Positions 25,804 through 34,238 of a DNA stretch of 64,000 nt are shown one piece after another; position 1 is the stretch's first letter, and each line of letters begins with the position of its first letter. Under the pieces are notes generated by a model that saw only the letters and a program-made list of their open reading frames with translations, was not told the origin of the DNA and searched no databases. The stretch covers positions 50,340 to 114,339 of the forward strand of contig JAUVWL010000011.1 of assembly GCA_030604135.1 (NCBI GenBank), given 5' to 3'. Made by a program: the position numbers and the translations under genes. This DNA is from Burkholderiales bacterium (lineage in GTDB: Bacteria; Pseudomonadota; Gammaproteobacteria; Burkholderiales; Burkholderiaceae_C).

Positions 25804-26993
25804 GCCCCTGCCAACTCACCGCCTACACCGCCACGTCCTGCCTGGGGCAGGGACTGGCCGCACACCGCGATGCCCTGCTGGCCGACCACAGCGGTCTGGC
25901 ACCCTGTACCTTCGAGACGGTGCGGCTCGACACCTGGGTCGGTGAGGTGTCCGGTGTCGATACCGTGGTGCTGCCGTCCACGCTGGCCCACTTCGACTGC
26001 CGCAACAATCGGCTGGCGGCCCTGGGCCTGGAGGCCGACGACTTTGGCGACCGGGTGCGCGAGGCCACCGCCCGCCATGGCCGCGACCGGGTGGGGGTGT
26101 TCATGGGCACCAGCACCTCCGGCATCCTGCAGACCGAGCTGGCGTACCGCCGCCGCGATGCGGTCTCCGGCGCCCTGCCGGCCGACTTCGACTACCGCCA
26201 CACCCACAACAGCTTCTCGCTGGCCGATTACGTGCGGGCCCATTTCGGACTGGAGGGCATGGCCCTGGTGATCTCCACCGCCTGCTCGTCCAGCGCCAAG
26301 GTGTTCGCCGCGGCGGCGCGTCAACTGGCGCTCGGTCGCATCGATGCGGCGGTTGTGGGGGGTGTCGACAGCCTGTGCCTGACCACACTGTACGGCTTCG
26401 CCTCGCTGGGCCTGACCTCGGCGCGCCCCTGCCGTCCCTGCGATGCCGAACGCGATGGCATCTCGATCGGCGAGGCGGCGGCCTTTGCCCTGTTGGAGCG
26501 CGCCAGCGATCGGCCGCCCGCCGGCACCGTCCTGCTCGAAGGGGTGGGCGAGTCCAGCGACGCCTACCACATGTCTTCGCCGCACCCCGAAGGTCTGGGC
26601 GCCCGGCTGGCCATGGAGGCGGCCTTGCGCTCGGCCGGTCTGCAGGCCGGCGACATCGACTACATCAACCTGCACGGCACCGCTACCCCGGCCAACGACG
26701 CCGCCGAAGGCCGTGCCGTGGCCGGGCTGTTCGGCGACCGGGTCCCGTGCTCCTCGACCAAGGGCGCCACCGGCCACACCCTGGGTGCCGCGGGCGGGCT
26801 GGAGGCGGTGCTCTGTGCCATCGCGCTGACCGAAGGCCTACTGCCCGGCAGCCCGGGTACCGAGGCGCTCGAACCGGCCCTGCCGGTGGACGTGGTGCGC
26901 CGCACGCGCGCCGCGACACTGCGCCACGTGCTGAGCAACTCCTTCGGCTTCGGGGGCAGCAACTGCGCGCTGGTGCTGGGGGTGGCTGCATGA
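25800..26993 (+). CDS. Beta-ketoacyl-ACP synthase (KS-B)
   Basis: Condensing enzyme of 397 residues with the complete catalytic set: Cys162 in STACSSSAKVF, His292 in HGTATPAND, Lys321 and His326 in SSTKGATGHTLGAAG. The start is TTG 25800 (SPCQLTAYTATSC), overlapping the methyltransferase stop by 4 bp; the ORF track start at 25434 lies in another gene. KS-B is followed by its own chain-length-factor-like partner (ATGA overlap), as KS-A is. It is the second KS of the locus and may do a separate step, such as starter elongation or a later round. Confidence 0.88.
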   Translation: MSPCQLTAYTATSCLGQGLAAHRDALLADHSGLAPCTFETVRLDTWVGEVSGVDTVVLPSTLAHFDCRNNRLAALGLEADDFGDRVREATARHGRDRVGVFMGTSTSGILQTELAYRRRDAVSGALPADFDYRHTHNSFSLADYVRAHFGLEGMALVISTACSSSAKVFAAAARQLALGRIDAAVVGGVDSLCLTTLYGFASLGLTSARPCRPCDAERDGISIGEAAAFALLERASDRPPAGTVLLEGVGESSDAYHMSSPHPEGLGARLAMEAALRSAGLQAGDIDYINLHGTATPANDAAEGRAVAGLFGDRVPCSSTKGATGHTLGAAGGLEAVLCAIALTEGLLPGSPGTEALEPALPVDVVRRTRAATLRHVLSNSFGFGGSNCALVLGVAA

Positions 26994-27805
26994 GGCCATC
27001 CACCAAACGCCCCCCGCAGACGGTCTGGATCGACGGTATCGGCCTGATCGCGCCCGGCCTCCCCGACTGGCCCACCGCCCGCGCGGTACTGCGCGGCGAG
27101 CAGACCCATGTGCCGGCACCCAGCGTGCTGCCGGCGCCGGCCCTGCTGCCCTCGGCCGAGCGCCGGCGCGCCAGCCGCGTGGTCAAGCTGGCGCTGGCCG
27201 CCGGGCTGGAGGCCGTGACCCACGCGGGCGCCGACGCGGCCTCCCTGGCCACCGTGTTCACGGCTTCCGGGGCCGACGGCCACAACTGCCACGCCTTGTG
27301 CGAGCAACTGGCCAGCGACGATCGCCAGATCTCGCCAACCCGCTTTCACAACTCGGTGCACAACGCCGCCGCCGGCTATTGGGGCATCGCCACCCGCTCG
27401 ATGGCGCCCTGCCAGGTGCTGTGCGCCTACGATGCCAGTTTTGGCGCCGGCCTGATCGACGCCGTGGCCCAGGTGGTGCTGGAGCGCCAGCCCGTGCTGC
27501 TGGTGGCCTACGACAGCGAATACCCCGAGCCGCTGCATGCCGCGCGCGACACCCCCGACGCCGGTGCCGTGGCCCTGCTGCTCACGCCCGAAGCCGGCCC
27601 GCGGTCGCTGGCCAGCCTCAGGTGGCACAGCGATTCGGCCGCGCCCGACAGGCTGTCCGATTCGTCGCTGGAGTCGCTGCGCCAGCAGATCCCGGCTTTG
27701 CGCGCGCTGCCCCTGCTGCGGGCGCTGGCCTGCGGACAGGCCGCATCGGTCTGCCTGGAATACCTGCCGCCCATGCAGCTGCGCATCGAGGTGCAGCCGT
27801 GCTGA
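26990..27805 (+). CDS. Beta-ketoacyl synthase chain-length-factor-like protein (CLF-B)
   Basis: Protein of 271 residues of the ApeC-like chain-length factor family. ISPTRFHNSVHNAAAGYWGIA is the family core; no catalytic Cys is placed as in a KS. It resembles CLF-A (WIEGIGIWAPTLPDWP there, WIDGIGLIAPGLPDWP here), so the two are paralogues. The ATG at 26990 overlaps the KS-B stop by 4 bp, and its stop overlaps the GTG of the next gene. It should pair with KS-B to set chain length. Confidence 0.82.
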   Translation: MRPSTKRPPQTVWIDGIGLIAPGLPDWPTARAVLRGEQTHVPAPSVLPAPALLPSAERRRASRVVKLALAAGLEAVTHAGADAASLATVFTASGADGHNCHALCEQLASDDRQISPTRFHNSVHNAAAGYWGIATRSMAPCQVLCAYDASFGAGLIDAVAQVVLERQPVLLVAYDSEYPEPLHAARDTPDAGAVALLLTPEAGPRSLASLRWHSDSAAPDRLSDSSLESLRQQIPALRALPLLRALACGQAASVCLEYLPPMQLRIEVQPC

Positions 27806-28257
27806 TCGACCGCGCCGGCATTGCGGCCCGCATTCCCCACCACGGCGACATGTGCCTGCTCGACGCTGTGCGGGCCTGGTCGCCCGAGGCCATCGACTGC
27901 GTGGCGGTCAGCCACACCGATCCGTCCAACCCCTTGCGGTCCGACGGCCGCCTGGGCGCTGCCCACGGCATCGAGTACGCCGCGCAGGCCATGGCGGTGC
28001 ATGGTGCCCTGCTGGCCGGCGCCTCGGGTGGACCGCCGAGGCAGGGTTACCTGGCCAGCGTGCGCGGCGTCAGCCTGCATGTGGACCGGCTCGATGACCT
28101 GCCTTCACCGCTGGACGTGCGGGCCGAGCGCATCTCGGGCGACGGACTGCACATCCTCTACCGCTTTGCCGTTCACCACCAGGGCCGCTGCCTGCTCGAA
28201 GGCCGGGCCGCGGTGATGCTGGACGCCGACCCCCCCACCCCGGAGAACCGTTCATGA
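27799..28257 (+). CDS. ApeP-like hotdog dehydratase
   Basis: Hotdog-fold protein of 152 residues. IPHHGDMCLLDAV (His14, His15) near the N-terminus is the signature of the ApeP-type 3-hydroxyacyl-ACP dehydratase subunit, which pairs with the small ApeI-type partner encoded at 19502-19789. The start is GTG 27799, inside the end of CLF-B (7-bp overlap); the ORF track start is far upstream in another gene. Its stop overlaps the ketoreductase by 4 bp. Confidence 0.83.
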   Translation: MLIDRAGIAARIPHHGDMCLLDAVRAWSPEAIDCVAVSHTDPSNPLRSDGRLGAAHGIEYAAQAMAVHGALLAGASGGPPRQGYLASVRGVSLHVDRLDDLPSPLDVRAERISGDGLHILYRFAVHHQGRCLLEGRAAVMLDADPPTPENRS

Positions 28258-28976
28258 AGCGCGCCCTCGTAACTGGAGGCAGCGGCGGCATCGGCGCGGC
28301 CATCTGTCGCCGCCTGGCCGCCGACGGCCTGCATGTCATCGTCCATGCCAACCGGGGTCGCGACCGCGCCGAGGCCCTGGTTGCCGAGATCCGTCAGGCC
28401 GGGGGCTCGGCCGAGGCGGTGCAGTTCGATCTGTCCGACCGAGCCACCACTGGGGCGGCGGTCGAAGCCCTGCTGCAGGTGGGTCCGCCGGTGCAGGTGC
28501 TGGTGAACAACGCCGGCCTGCACGATGACGCGGTGTTCCCGGGCATGCGGCCCGAGCAGTGGGACCGTGTGCTTGATGTGTCGCTGGGCGGCTTCTACAA
28601 CGTCACGCAGCCGCTGACCCTGCCCATGCTGCGCACCCGCTGGGGCCGCATCGTCAACATCACCTCGGTGGCCGGCATCACCGGCAACCGGGGCCAGGTC
28701 AATTACGCTGCGGCCAAAGGTGCCCTGCACGCGGCCACCAAGTCGCTGGCGCTGGAACTGGCCAGTCGGGGCGTGACGGTCAACGCGGTGGCGCCGGGCA
28801 TCATCGAGACCGGCATGATCGACGGCAGCTTCGATGCGGCGGCCATCAAGCGAATGGTGCCCATGCAGCGTGCCGGTCAGCCGGAAGAAGTCGCTGAGCT
28901 GGTGGCTTTCCTGGCGTCCGACAAGGCGGCCTACATCTCCGGCCAGATCATCTCCATCAATGGCGCGATGATCTGA
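28254..28976 (+). CDS. 3-oxoacyl-ACP reductase (FabG-like ketoreductase)
   Basis: Short-chain dehydrogenase of 240 residues with the NADPH motif VTGGSGGIGAA, VNNAG, and the catalytic Ser138, Tyr151 and Lys155 (YAAAK). It reduces the 3-oxo group after each condensation. It is the last gene of block 3 and overlaps the ApeP-like gene by ATGA. Together with KS, CLF, the two dehydratase subunits and ACP this completes a reducing type II polyene synthase. The only ybeY-convergent stop follows, with no clear terminator. Confidence 0.9.
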   Translation: MKRALVTGGSGGIGAAICRRLAADGLHVIVHANRGRDRAEALVAEIRQAGGSAEAVQFDLSDRATTGAAVEALLQVGPPVQVLVNNAGLHDDAVFPGMRPEQWDRVLDVSLGGFYNVTQPLTLPMLRTRWGRIVNITSVAGITGNRGQVNYAAAKGALHAATKSLALELASRGVTVNAVAPGIIETGMIDGSFDAAAIKRMVPMQRAGQPEEVAELVAFLASDKAAYISGQIISINGAMI

Positions 28977-29013
28977 GAGGCTGACAGGCAATGGGTCATG
29001 CCCGCGCCGCGCC

Positions 29014-29469
29014 TCAGCGGTAGGGGTTCTTCAGGCCCAGTCCGGCCAGGATTTCGATCTCCCGGGCCTCCATGGCCTCGGCGTCCGCTTCGCCCGTCTC
29101 GTGGTCCCAGCCCTGGGCGTGCAGGGTGCCATGCACCAGCAGGTGGGTGTAGTGCTCGGCCAGCGTTTTCTTCAGGTCCTTGGCCTCGCGCGCGACCACC
29201 GGCGCACACAGCACCAGATCGGCCATCACCAGGGGCTCGGTGGCGTAGTCGAAGGTGAGCACGTTGGTCGCATAGTCCTTGCCGCGGTAATCACGATTCA
29301 GGGCACGGCCTTCGTCTTCGTCGACGATGCGCACCGTGATCTCGGCATCGGTCTCAAGGGCGTGGCGGATGGCGCGCTGCACCCGGTGGCGGGGCAGGGC
29401 GGCGCGGTGGACGTCGGCTCGGCTCAGGGCGCCAAACTGCAGCGACAGGCTCAGGCTGGGCAGGGACAT
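29014..29469 (-). CDS. ybeY: Endoribonuclease YbeY (rRNA maturation factor)
   Basis: Single-strand endoribonuclease of 151 residues needed for 16S rRNA 3' maturation and late ribosome quality control. The zinc motif HGTLHAQGWDH is intact near the C-terminus. The start is ATG 29469 (MSLPSLSLSLQF); the ORF track start at 29631 is an extension. It follows phoH, as is widespread in bacteria, with an extra MliC-like gene between them here. Confidence 0.95.
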   Translation of the reverse strand: MSLPSLSLSLQFGALSRADVHRAALPRHRVQRAIRHALETDAEITVRIVDEDEGRALNRDYRGKDYATNVLTFDYATEPLVMADLVLCAPVVAREAKDLKKTLAEHYTHLLVHGTLHAQGWDHETGEADAEAMEAREIEILAGLGLKNPYR

Positions 29470-29497
29470 GGTGGCGGGGGATTGATGCGGGTTGGGG

Positions 29498-29926
29498 TCA
29501 GGGCCTGACCGCGCGGCAGTCGGCCAGCCGCACCTGCTCGCGGGCCGTGTGGTCGGCCGCCAGAAAGGCCAGGAAACCTTCGTCGCCCTTGCTGTGCCAG
29601 CGCAGGCCGGCTTCCTCGTCCAGTGCCACATAGCGCGCGCCCGATGCCGATGGCCGGTTCTGCATCAGGTGGGTGCGACCCTGGTGGTGCAGGGCCGCAA
29701 AGGACAGGCCGCTGCGCAGGTTCAGGTAGGCGACCTCAAGTTCGACACCGCCTGCGCAGCGGTAGCGCCGGGTGTGGCTCTCGAAGTCCGGACCGCTGAT
29801 GGCGCCGGGTCGGGGGGTGGTCCCGGTGGCTTGCAAGCCCGGTGTGGCGCAGCCGCCCAGCAGCACGGTGAGCCCGCCCAGCAGGGCCGTCGCGACCACA
29901 CCCAAGGAATGAGAAGAGGCGGCCAT
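29498..29926 (-). CDS. MliC-like lysozyme-inhibitor lipoprotein
   Basis: Lipoprotein of 142 residues with a lipobox (LLGGC, Cys26) after a signal peptide. The rest matches the MliC/PliC domain: YRCAGGVELEVAYLNL, then SASGARYVAL and LRWHSKGDEGFLA, the ASGARY motif being characteristic of inhibitors of C-type lysozyme. It would lie at the inner face of the outer membrane and protect murein from host or predator lysozyme. The ATG at 29926 was chosen; the ORF runs to 30013. It sits between phoH and ybeY, which are normally adjacent. Confidence 0.72.
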   Translation of the reverse strand: MAASSHSLGVVATALLGGLTVLLGGCATPGLQATGTTPRPGAISGPDFESHTRRYRCAGGVELEVAYLNLRSGLSFAALHHQGRTHLMQNRPSASGARYVALDEEAGLRWHSKGDEGFLAFLAADHTAREQVRLADCRAVRP

Positions 29927-29936
29927 GGCGATCCCT

Positions 29937-30917
29937 TCAGCTGCTCTTGCGTCGGCTGCGGGTGGGCAGCGGCGGCAGGTCGTCGGCGTTGCCACGCACG
30001 TCGTAAGCGTCAACGATGCGGGCCACCAGCGGGTGCCGCACCACGTCGGCGCTGGTCAGGCGGTTGAAGGCAATGCCCTGCAGGCGCTTGAGCACCCGCT
30101 CGGCGTCGATCAGGCCCGACAACTGGGTGCGGGGCAGGTCGATCTGGCTCACGTCGCCGGTGACCACGGCCTTGCTGCCGAAACCGATGCGGGTGAGGAA
30201 CATCTTCATCTGCTCGGGCGTGGTGTTCTGCGCCTCGTCCAGGATGACAAAGGCGTGGTTGAGCGTGCGCCCGCGCATGAAGGCCAGCGGTGCGATCTCG
30301 ATCTGCTGGCGCTCGAAGGCCTTCTGGACCTTGTCGAAGCCCATCAGGTCGTACAGCGCGTCGTACAGCGGGCGCAGGTAGGGGTCGACCTTCTGCGTCA
30401 GGTCGCCCGGCAGAAAACCCAGGCGCTCGCCAGCCTCGACCGCCGGGCGCGTCAGCACGATCTTCTGCACTGCGCTGCGCTCCAGCGAGTCGACCGCACA
30501 GGCCACCGCCAGGTAGGTCTTGCCGGTGCCGGCCGGCCCGATGCCAAACGTGATGTCGTGGGTGGCCATGTTCTCCAGGTAGCGGGCCTGGTTGGGCGTG
30601 CGCCCGCGCACCTCGCCGCGCCGCGTCTGCATGGCCAGGGCTTCGTCACCGGCCTCGGGCAGGGCGGTGTCGCCGGCCAGCATCAGCTGCACCTGCTCGT
30701 CCGGGATGGGCTTGCGCGCCATCTCGTACATGGCCTGCAGCACCTCCATCGCCTGCTGGGCTCGCGCCTTGGGACCTTCGACGCGGAACTGTTCGAATCG
30801 GTGCGCCACCTTGACCTGCAGCGCGGCTTCGATGCTGCGGATGTGGCGGTCCATCGGGCCGCACAGGTGGGCCATGCGCTCGTTGTCGGGTGGGGCGAAG
30901 GTGTGGCGCAGGATCAA
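29937..30917 (-). CDS. phoH: PhoH family ATPase (YbeZ)
   Basis: P-loop ATPase of 326 residues, linked with RNA processing and ybeY. The Walker A motif is GPAGTGKTYLA, the Walker B is FVILDEAQNT, and TGDVSQIDLP is a PhoH signature. An N-terminal PhoH-associated region (about 1-110) precedes the ATPase. The start is TTG 30917 with GGAGA upstream, giving the usual length. It is divergent from ruvA (35 bp apart) and is followed by the MliC-like gene and ybeY on the same strand. Confidence 0.93.
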   Translation of the reverse strand: MILRHTFAPPDNERMAHLCGPMDRHIRSIEAALQVKVAHRFEQFRVEGPKARAQQAMEVLQAMYEMARKPIPDEQVQLMLAGDTALPEAGDEALAMQTRRGEVRGRTPNQARYLENMATHDITFGIGPAGTGKTYLAVACAVDSLERSAVQKIVLTRPAVEAGERLGFLPGDLTQKVDPYLRPLYDALYDLMGFDKVQKAFERQQIEIAPLAFMRGRTLNHAFVILDEAQNTTPEQMKMFLTRIGFGSKAVVTGDVSQIDLPRTQLSGLIDAERVLKRLQGIAFNRLTSADVVRHPLVARIVDAYDVRGNADDLPPLPTRSRRKSS

Positions 30918-30952
30918 GCCGATAATCTCCGGAGAACCAAGGAAATACCCCG

Positions 30953-31531
30953 ATGATAGGCAAGTTGACCGGCACCCTGCTGGAAAAGAACCCGCCGCAG
31001 ATCCTGATCGACTGCCAGGGCGTGGGCTACGAGGTGGATGTGCCCATGAGCACCTTCTACCACCTGCCGGCGGCCGGCGAGAAGGTGTCGCTGCTGACGC
31101 ACTTTGTCGTGCGCGAGGACGCCCAGATCCTGTACGGCTTTGGCAGCGCGCCCGAGCGCGAGGCCTTTCGGCAGCTGATCCGCATCAGCGGTGTCGGACC
31201 GCGCACGGCGCTGTCGGTGCTGTCTGGCCTGTCGGTGGCCGAGCTGGCGCAGGCGGTGACCGCCCAGGAGACCGGTCGCATCGTCAAGGTGCCTGGCATC
31301 GGCAAGAAGACGGCCGAGCGCCTTCTGCTTGAGCTCAAGGGCAAGCTGGGTGCCGACCTGCCGCTGCCGGGCAGCGCGGCGGCTGTGGGCGACGCCGCCA
31401 GCGACATCCAGCAGGCGCTGATGGCCCTGGGCTACAACGAAAAGGACGCCGCCGCCGCGCTGAAGGCCTTGCCGGCCGGTGTGGGGGTGAGCGAAGGCAT
31501 CAAGCTGGCGCTGAAGTCGCTGGCGAAATAA
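30953..31531 (+). CDS. ruvA: Holliday junction branch migration protein RuvA
   Basis: RuvA of 192 residues: OB-fold N-terminus ([20 protein letters not shown]), helix-hairpin-helix DNA-binding motifs ([10 protein letters not shown] and [16 protein letters not shown]) and the C-terminal domain III that contacts RuvB ([12 protein letters not shown]). It binds the Holliday junction and loads RuvB. It is followed by ruvB 15 bp later. The start ATG 30953 lies 35 bp from the phoH start on the other strand, so the promoter region is short and shared. Confidence 0.98.
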   Translation: MIGKLTGTLLEKNPPQILIDCQGVGYEVDVPMSTFYHLPAAGEKVSLLTHFVVREDAQILYGFGSAPEREAFRQLIRISGVGPRTALSVLSGLSVAELAQAVTAQETGRIVKVPGIGKKTAERLLLELKGKLGADLPLPGSAAAVGDAASDIQQALMALGYNEKDAAAALKALPAGVGVSEGIKLALKSLAK

Positions 31532-31546
31532 GCACACCAGACACGC

Positions 31547-32599
31547 ATGACCATCCAGACCGACGACTTCGCTCCCCCTCCGCGTGTGGTGTCGGCCGCG
31601 GCCGCTTCCCCCAAGGAAGAGGCCATCGAGCGAGCGCTGCGCCCCAAGCTGCTGGACGAATACGTCGGTCAGCAGAAGGTGCGCGAGCAGCTGGAGATCT
31701 TCATCGGCGCGGCCAGGAAGCGCGCCGAGGCCCTGGACCATGTGCTGCTGTTCGGCCCGCCGGGCCTGGGCAAGACCACGCTCTCCCACATCATCGCGCA
31801 GGAGCTTGGCGTGAACCTGCGCCAGACCAGCGGCCCGGTGCTGGAAAAACCCAAGGACCTGGCGGCGCTGCTGACCAACCTCGAACCCAACGACGTGCTG
31901 TTCATCGACGAGATCCACCGGCTTTCACCCGTCGTCGAGGAAATCCTGTACCCGGCGCTGGAGGACTACCAGATCGACATCATGATCGGCGAGGGGCCGG
32001 CGGCACGCAGCATCAAGCTGGACCTGCAGCCCTTCACCCTGGTGGGCGCCACCACGCGCGCCGGCATGCTGACCAACCCGCTGCGCGACCGCTTTGGCAT
32101 CGTGGCGCGGCTGGAGTTCTACACCCCGGCCGAACTGCAGCGCATTGTCACCCGCAGTGCCGGCCTGCTGAACGCGCCCATCGACCCCGAGGGCGCGTTC
32201 GAGATCGCGCGCCGCAGCCGGGGCACGCCACGCATTGCCAACCGCCTGTTGCGCCGGGTGCGCGACTATGCCGACGTGAAGGGCGATGGCCACATCACGG
32301 CCGACATAGCCGGCCGCGCGCTGACCATGCTGGACGTCGACCCCGAAGGCTTCGACCTGATGGACCGCAAGCTGCTGGAGGCGGTGATCCACCGCTTCGA
32401 CGGCGGCCCGGTGGGGCTGGACAACATCGCGGCCAGCATCGGCGAGGAGCGCGACACCATCGAGGACGTGATCGAGCCCTACCTGATCCAGCAGGGTTAC
32501 CTGCAGCGCACGCCGCGCGGTCGCACCGCCACGCTGGCCGCCTACCGCCACCTGGGCGTGGCACCGCCGGCCGCCGAGGGCGGGCTGTTCGGCGCCTGA
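31547..32599 (+). CDS. ruvB: Holliday junction branch migration ATPase RuvB
   Basis: AAA+ motor of 350 residues that drives branch migration with RuvA. The Walker A motif is [11 protein letters not shown], the Walker B is [10 protein letters not shown], and the arginine-finger/sensor region GATTRAGML is present. The C-terminal winged-helix domain (about 265-345) reads [12 protein letters not shown]. The length is normal. It forms a pair with ruvA and is followed closely by the rhomboid protease gene (7 bp), so they may share a transcript. Confidence 0.98.
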   Translation: MTIQTDDFAPPPRVVSAAAASPKEEAIERALRPKLLDEYVGQQKVREQLEIFIGAARKRAEALDHVLLFGPPGLGKTTLSHIIAQELGVNLRQTSGPVLEKPKDLAALLTNLEPNDVLFIDEIHRLSPVVEEILYPALEDYQIDIMIGEGPAARSIKLDLQPFTLVGATTRAGMLTNPLRDRFGIVARLEFYTPAELQRIVTRSAGLLNAPIDPEGAFEIARRSRGTPRIANRLLRRVRDYADVKGDGHITADIAGRALTMLDVDPEGFDLMDRKLLEAVIHRFDGGPVGLDNIAASIGEERDTIEDVIEPYLIQQGYLQRTPRGRTATLAAYRHLGVAPPAAEGGLFGA

Positions 32600-32606
32600 A
32601 GTCTCG

Positions 32607-34238
32607 ATGCAGGGCACGGTCGAGCGGCTGTCCGATGGCAGCGAGGTATTCCGGGCCAGCTGGCGCGGCGGTACCACGCTGCTGGCCGCCTTCATCCTGA
32701 TGCTGGGCTTGCTGATGGCCTGGTGGGCGCTGGCCGACGAGGAAGCACCGCTGGCGCTCTGGGGTTTTGCGGTCTTCTTTGGCGGTGTGGGCCTGGTGCT
32801 GTTCAAGCCCGTGCTCAGTCGCCTGCCGGTGGTGCAGGTTGGTCCCCAGGGCGTGAGTGGGCAGCTGCTGCGTGGCCACACCGTGCCCTGGTCGGACATC
32901 ACCGATGTGGGGTTTCAGGTGGTGCAGGGCCGGGAGGTGATCACGCTCACGCTGCGCGCTGGTTCGCCGCTGCTGGCGCCGACCAAACCCCTGATCGGTG
33001 GCGGGCTTGTGCGGGGCCTGAGCCTGGACCCCTTGCGCCGGGACGACCGTGCGCTGGCCACGTTGGCGGTGATGCAGGCCTTTCGCCGCCATGCCGGCGC
33101 CCAGGCGCAGCGGGCCGAGCGGGCGGCCTGGCAGGAGACGCTGGACCACGAGGCCTTCGATCAGCGTTTGCGCGAAACCACCCCCAGCCTCTGGGCCCTG
33201 TATGCCGTGATGGCCTTGAACGTGGGTGTCTGGATGGCCAACCTGGCCGATGGCCTGGACCCCATGCAGCCGGCCACGGCCGACCTGTTCCGCTGGGGTG
33301 CCAGCTCCGCCACGGCGGTGGTGCGCGACGGCGAGCTCTGGCGCCTGCTGACCGCCACCGTGCTGCACGGTGGCTTGCTGCACCTGGCACTCAACATGTA
33401 CGCCCTGTGGATCGGGGGAACGCAGGTTGCGCGCTGGTTCGGCAACGGCCAGTTCCTGCTGATCTACTGGGGTTCGGCCCTGGCGGGGGCGTCGCTGAGC
33501 CTGCACTTCTCGGCCCAGCAGGCGGTGTCGGTGGGTGCGTCGGGCGCGGTGTTCGGCGTGCTCGGGGCCTTGCTGGCCGGTGTGCTGCAGCAGCGCGAAC
33601 GGGTTCCGAAAGCGGTGGTCATACAGCTGCTGACCTCGCAGGGCCTGTTCGTGATGTTTTCATTGGGCCAGGGTTTCACGCGCGATGGCATCGACAACGC
33701 GGCCCATGTGGGCGGTCTGCTGGCGGGCGCCGCCATGGGCTGGTTGCTGGTGGAGCTGGTCGACCTGCAGGCCGCGCCCGGGGCGCGCCGGCGCGGCCAG
33801 GGCATGGCGGTGGCTGCGGTGGGACTGGCCGTGGCCGGGCTGGTCTGGGCGGCGCAGCCCGGGGTGGACCACCGGCAGCTGTTTGCCGAGCAGGGGGCGC
33901 TGCGGCAGGTGCTGCCGGCCTACCAGTCGGCCGAACAGGCCTTGCTGGCGGACATCCGCTCCCATCAGGCCGGCAACATGACGCGCGCGCAACTGGTGGA
34001 CGCGCTGCAGCGCGTCCACATGCCGGCCTACCAGGACGTGGGCGAGCGCCTGGCGCGGGCCAGCGACACGGTGTCGTCGGACCGCCTGAGCCACCTGTTG
34101 GTGTTGCAGTCGGGCTGGCTGGAGATCATGGCGATGGAGGTCAACGGTCTGACCGACACGGGTCGGGGCGAGGCCCGGGCCGGCGAGCTGCTGCAGGCCA
34201 TGCAGCTGGCCCGGGAGCGGCTTCAGGCTCGCCCCTGA
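32607..34238 (+). CDS. Rhomboid family intramembrane serine protease
   Basis: Protein of 543 residues. The rhomboid core is complete: HGGLLHLALNM (H254, H259, N263), the catalytic Ser312 in GASGAVFG and His367 in NAAHVGG, on helices about 190-400. Before it lies about 190 residues with two hydrophobic segments and a soluble PH-like part. After it comes a soluble C-terminal region of about 150 residues (VDHRQLFAEQGALR). The extra domains are unusual and their role is unknown. The gene follows ruvB and overlaps the convergent fusion gene by 16 bp. Confidence 0.88.
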   Translation: MQGTVERLSDGSEVFRASWRGGTTLLAAFILMLGLLMAWWALADEEAPLALWGFAVFFGGVGLVLFKPVLSRLPVVQVGPQGVSGQLLRGHTVPWSDITDVGFQVVQGREVITLTLRAGSPLLAPTKPLIGGGLVRGLSLDPLRRDDRALATLAVMQAFRRHAGAQAQRAERAAWQETLDHEAFDQRLRETTPSLWALYAVMALNVGVWMANLADGLDPMQPATADLFRWGASSATAVVRDGELWRLLTATVLHGGLLHLALNMYALWIGGTQVARWFGNGQFLLIYWGSALAGASLSLHFSAQQAVSVGASGAVFGVLGALLAGVLQQRERVPKAVVIQLLTSQGLFVMFSLGQGFTRDGIDNAAHVGGLLAGAAMGWLLVELVDLQAAPGARRRGQGMAVAAVGLAVAGLVWAAQPGVDHRQLFAEQGALRQVLPAYQSAEQALLADIRSHQAGNMTRAQLVDALQRVHMPAYQDVGERLARASDTVSSDRLSHLLVLQSGWLEIMAMEVNGLTDTGRGEARAGELLQAMQLARERLQARP

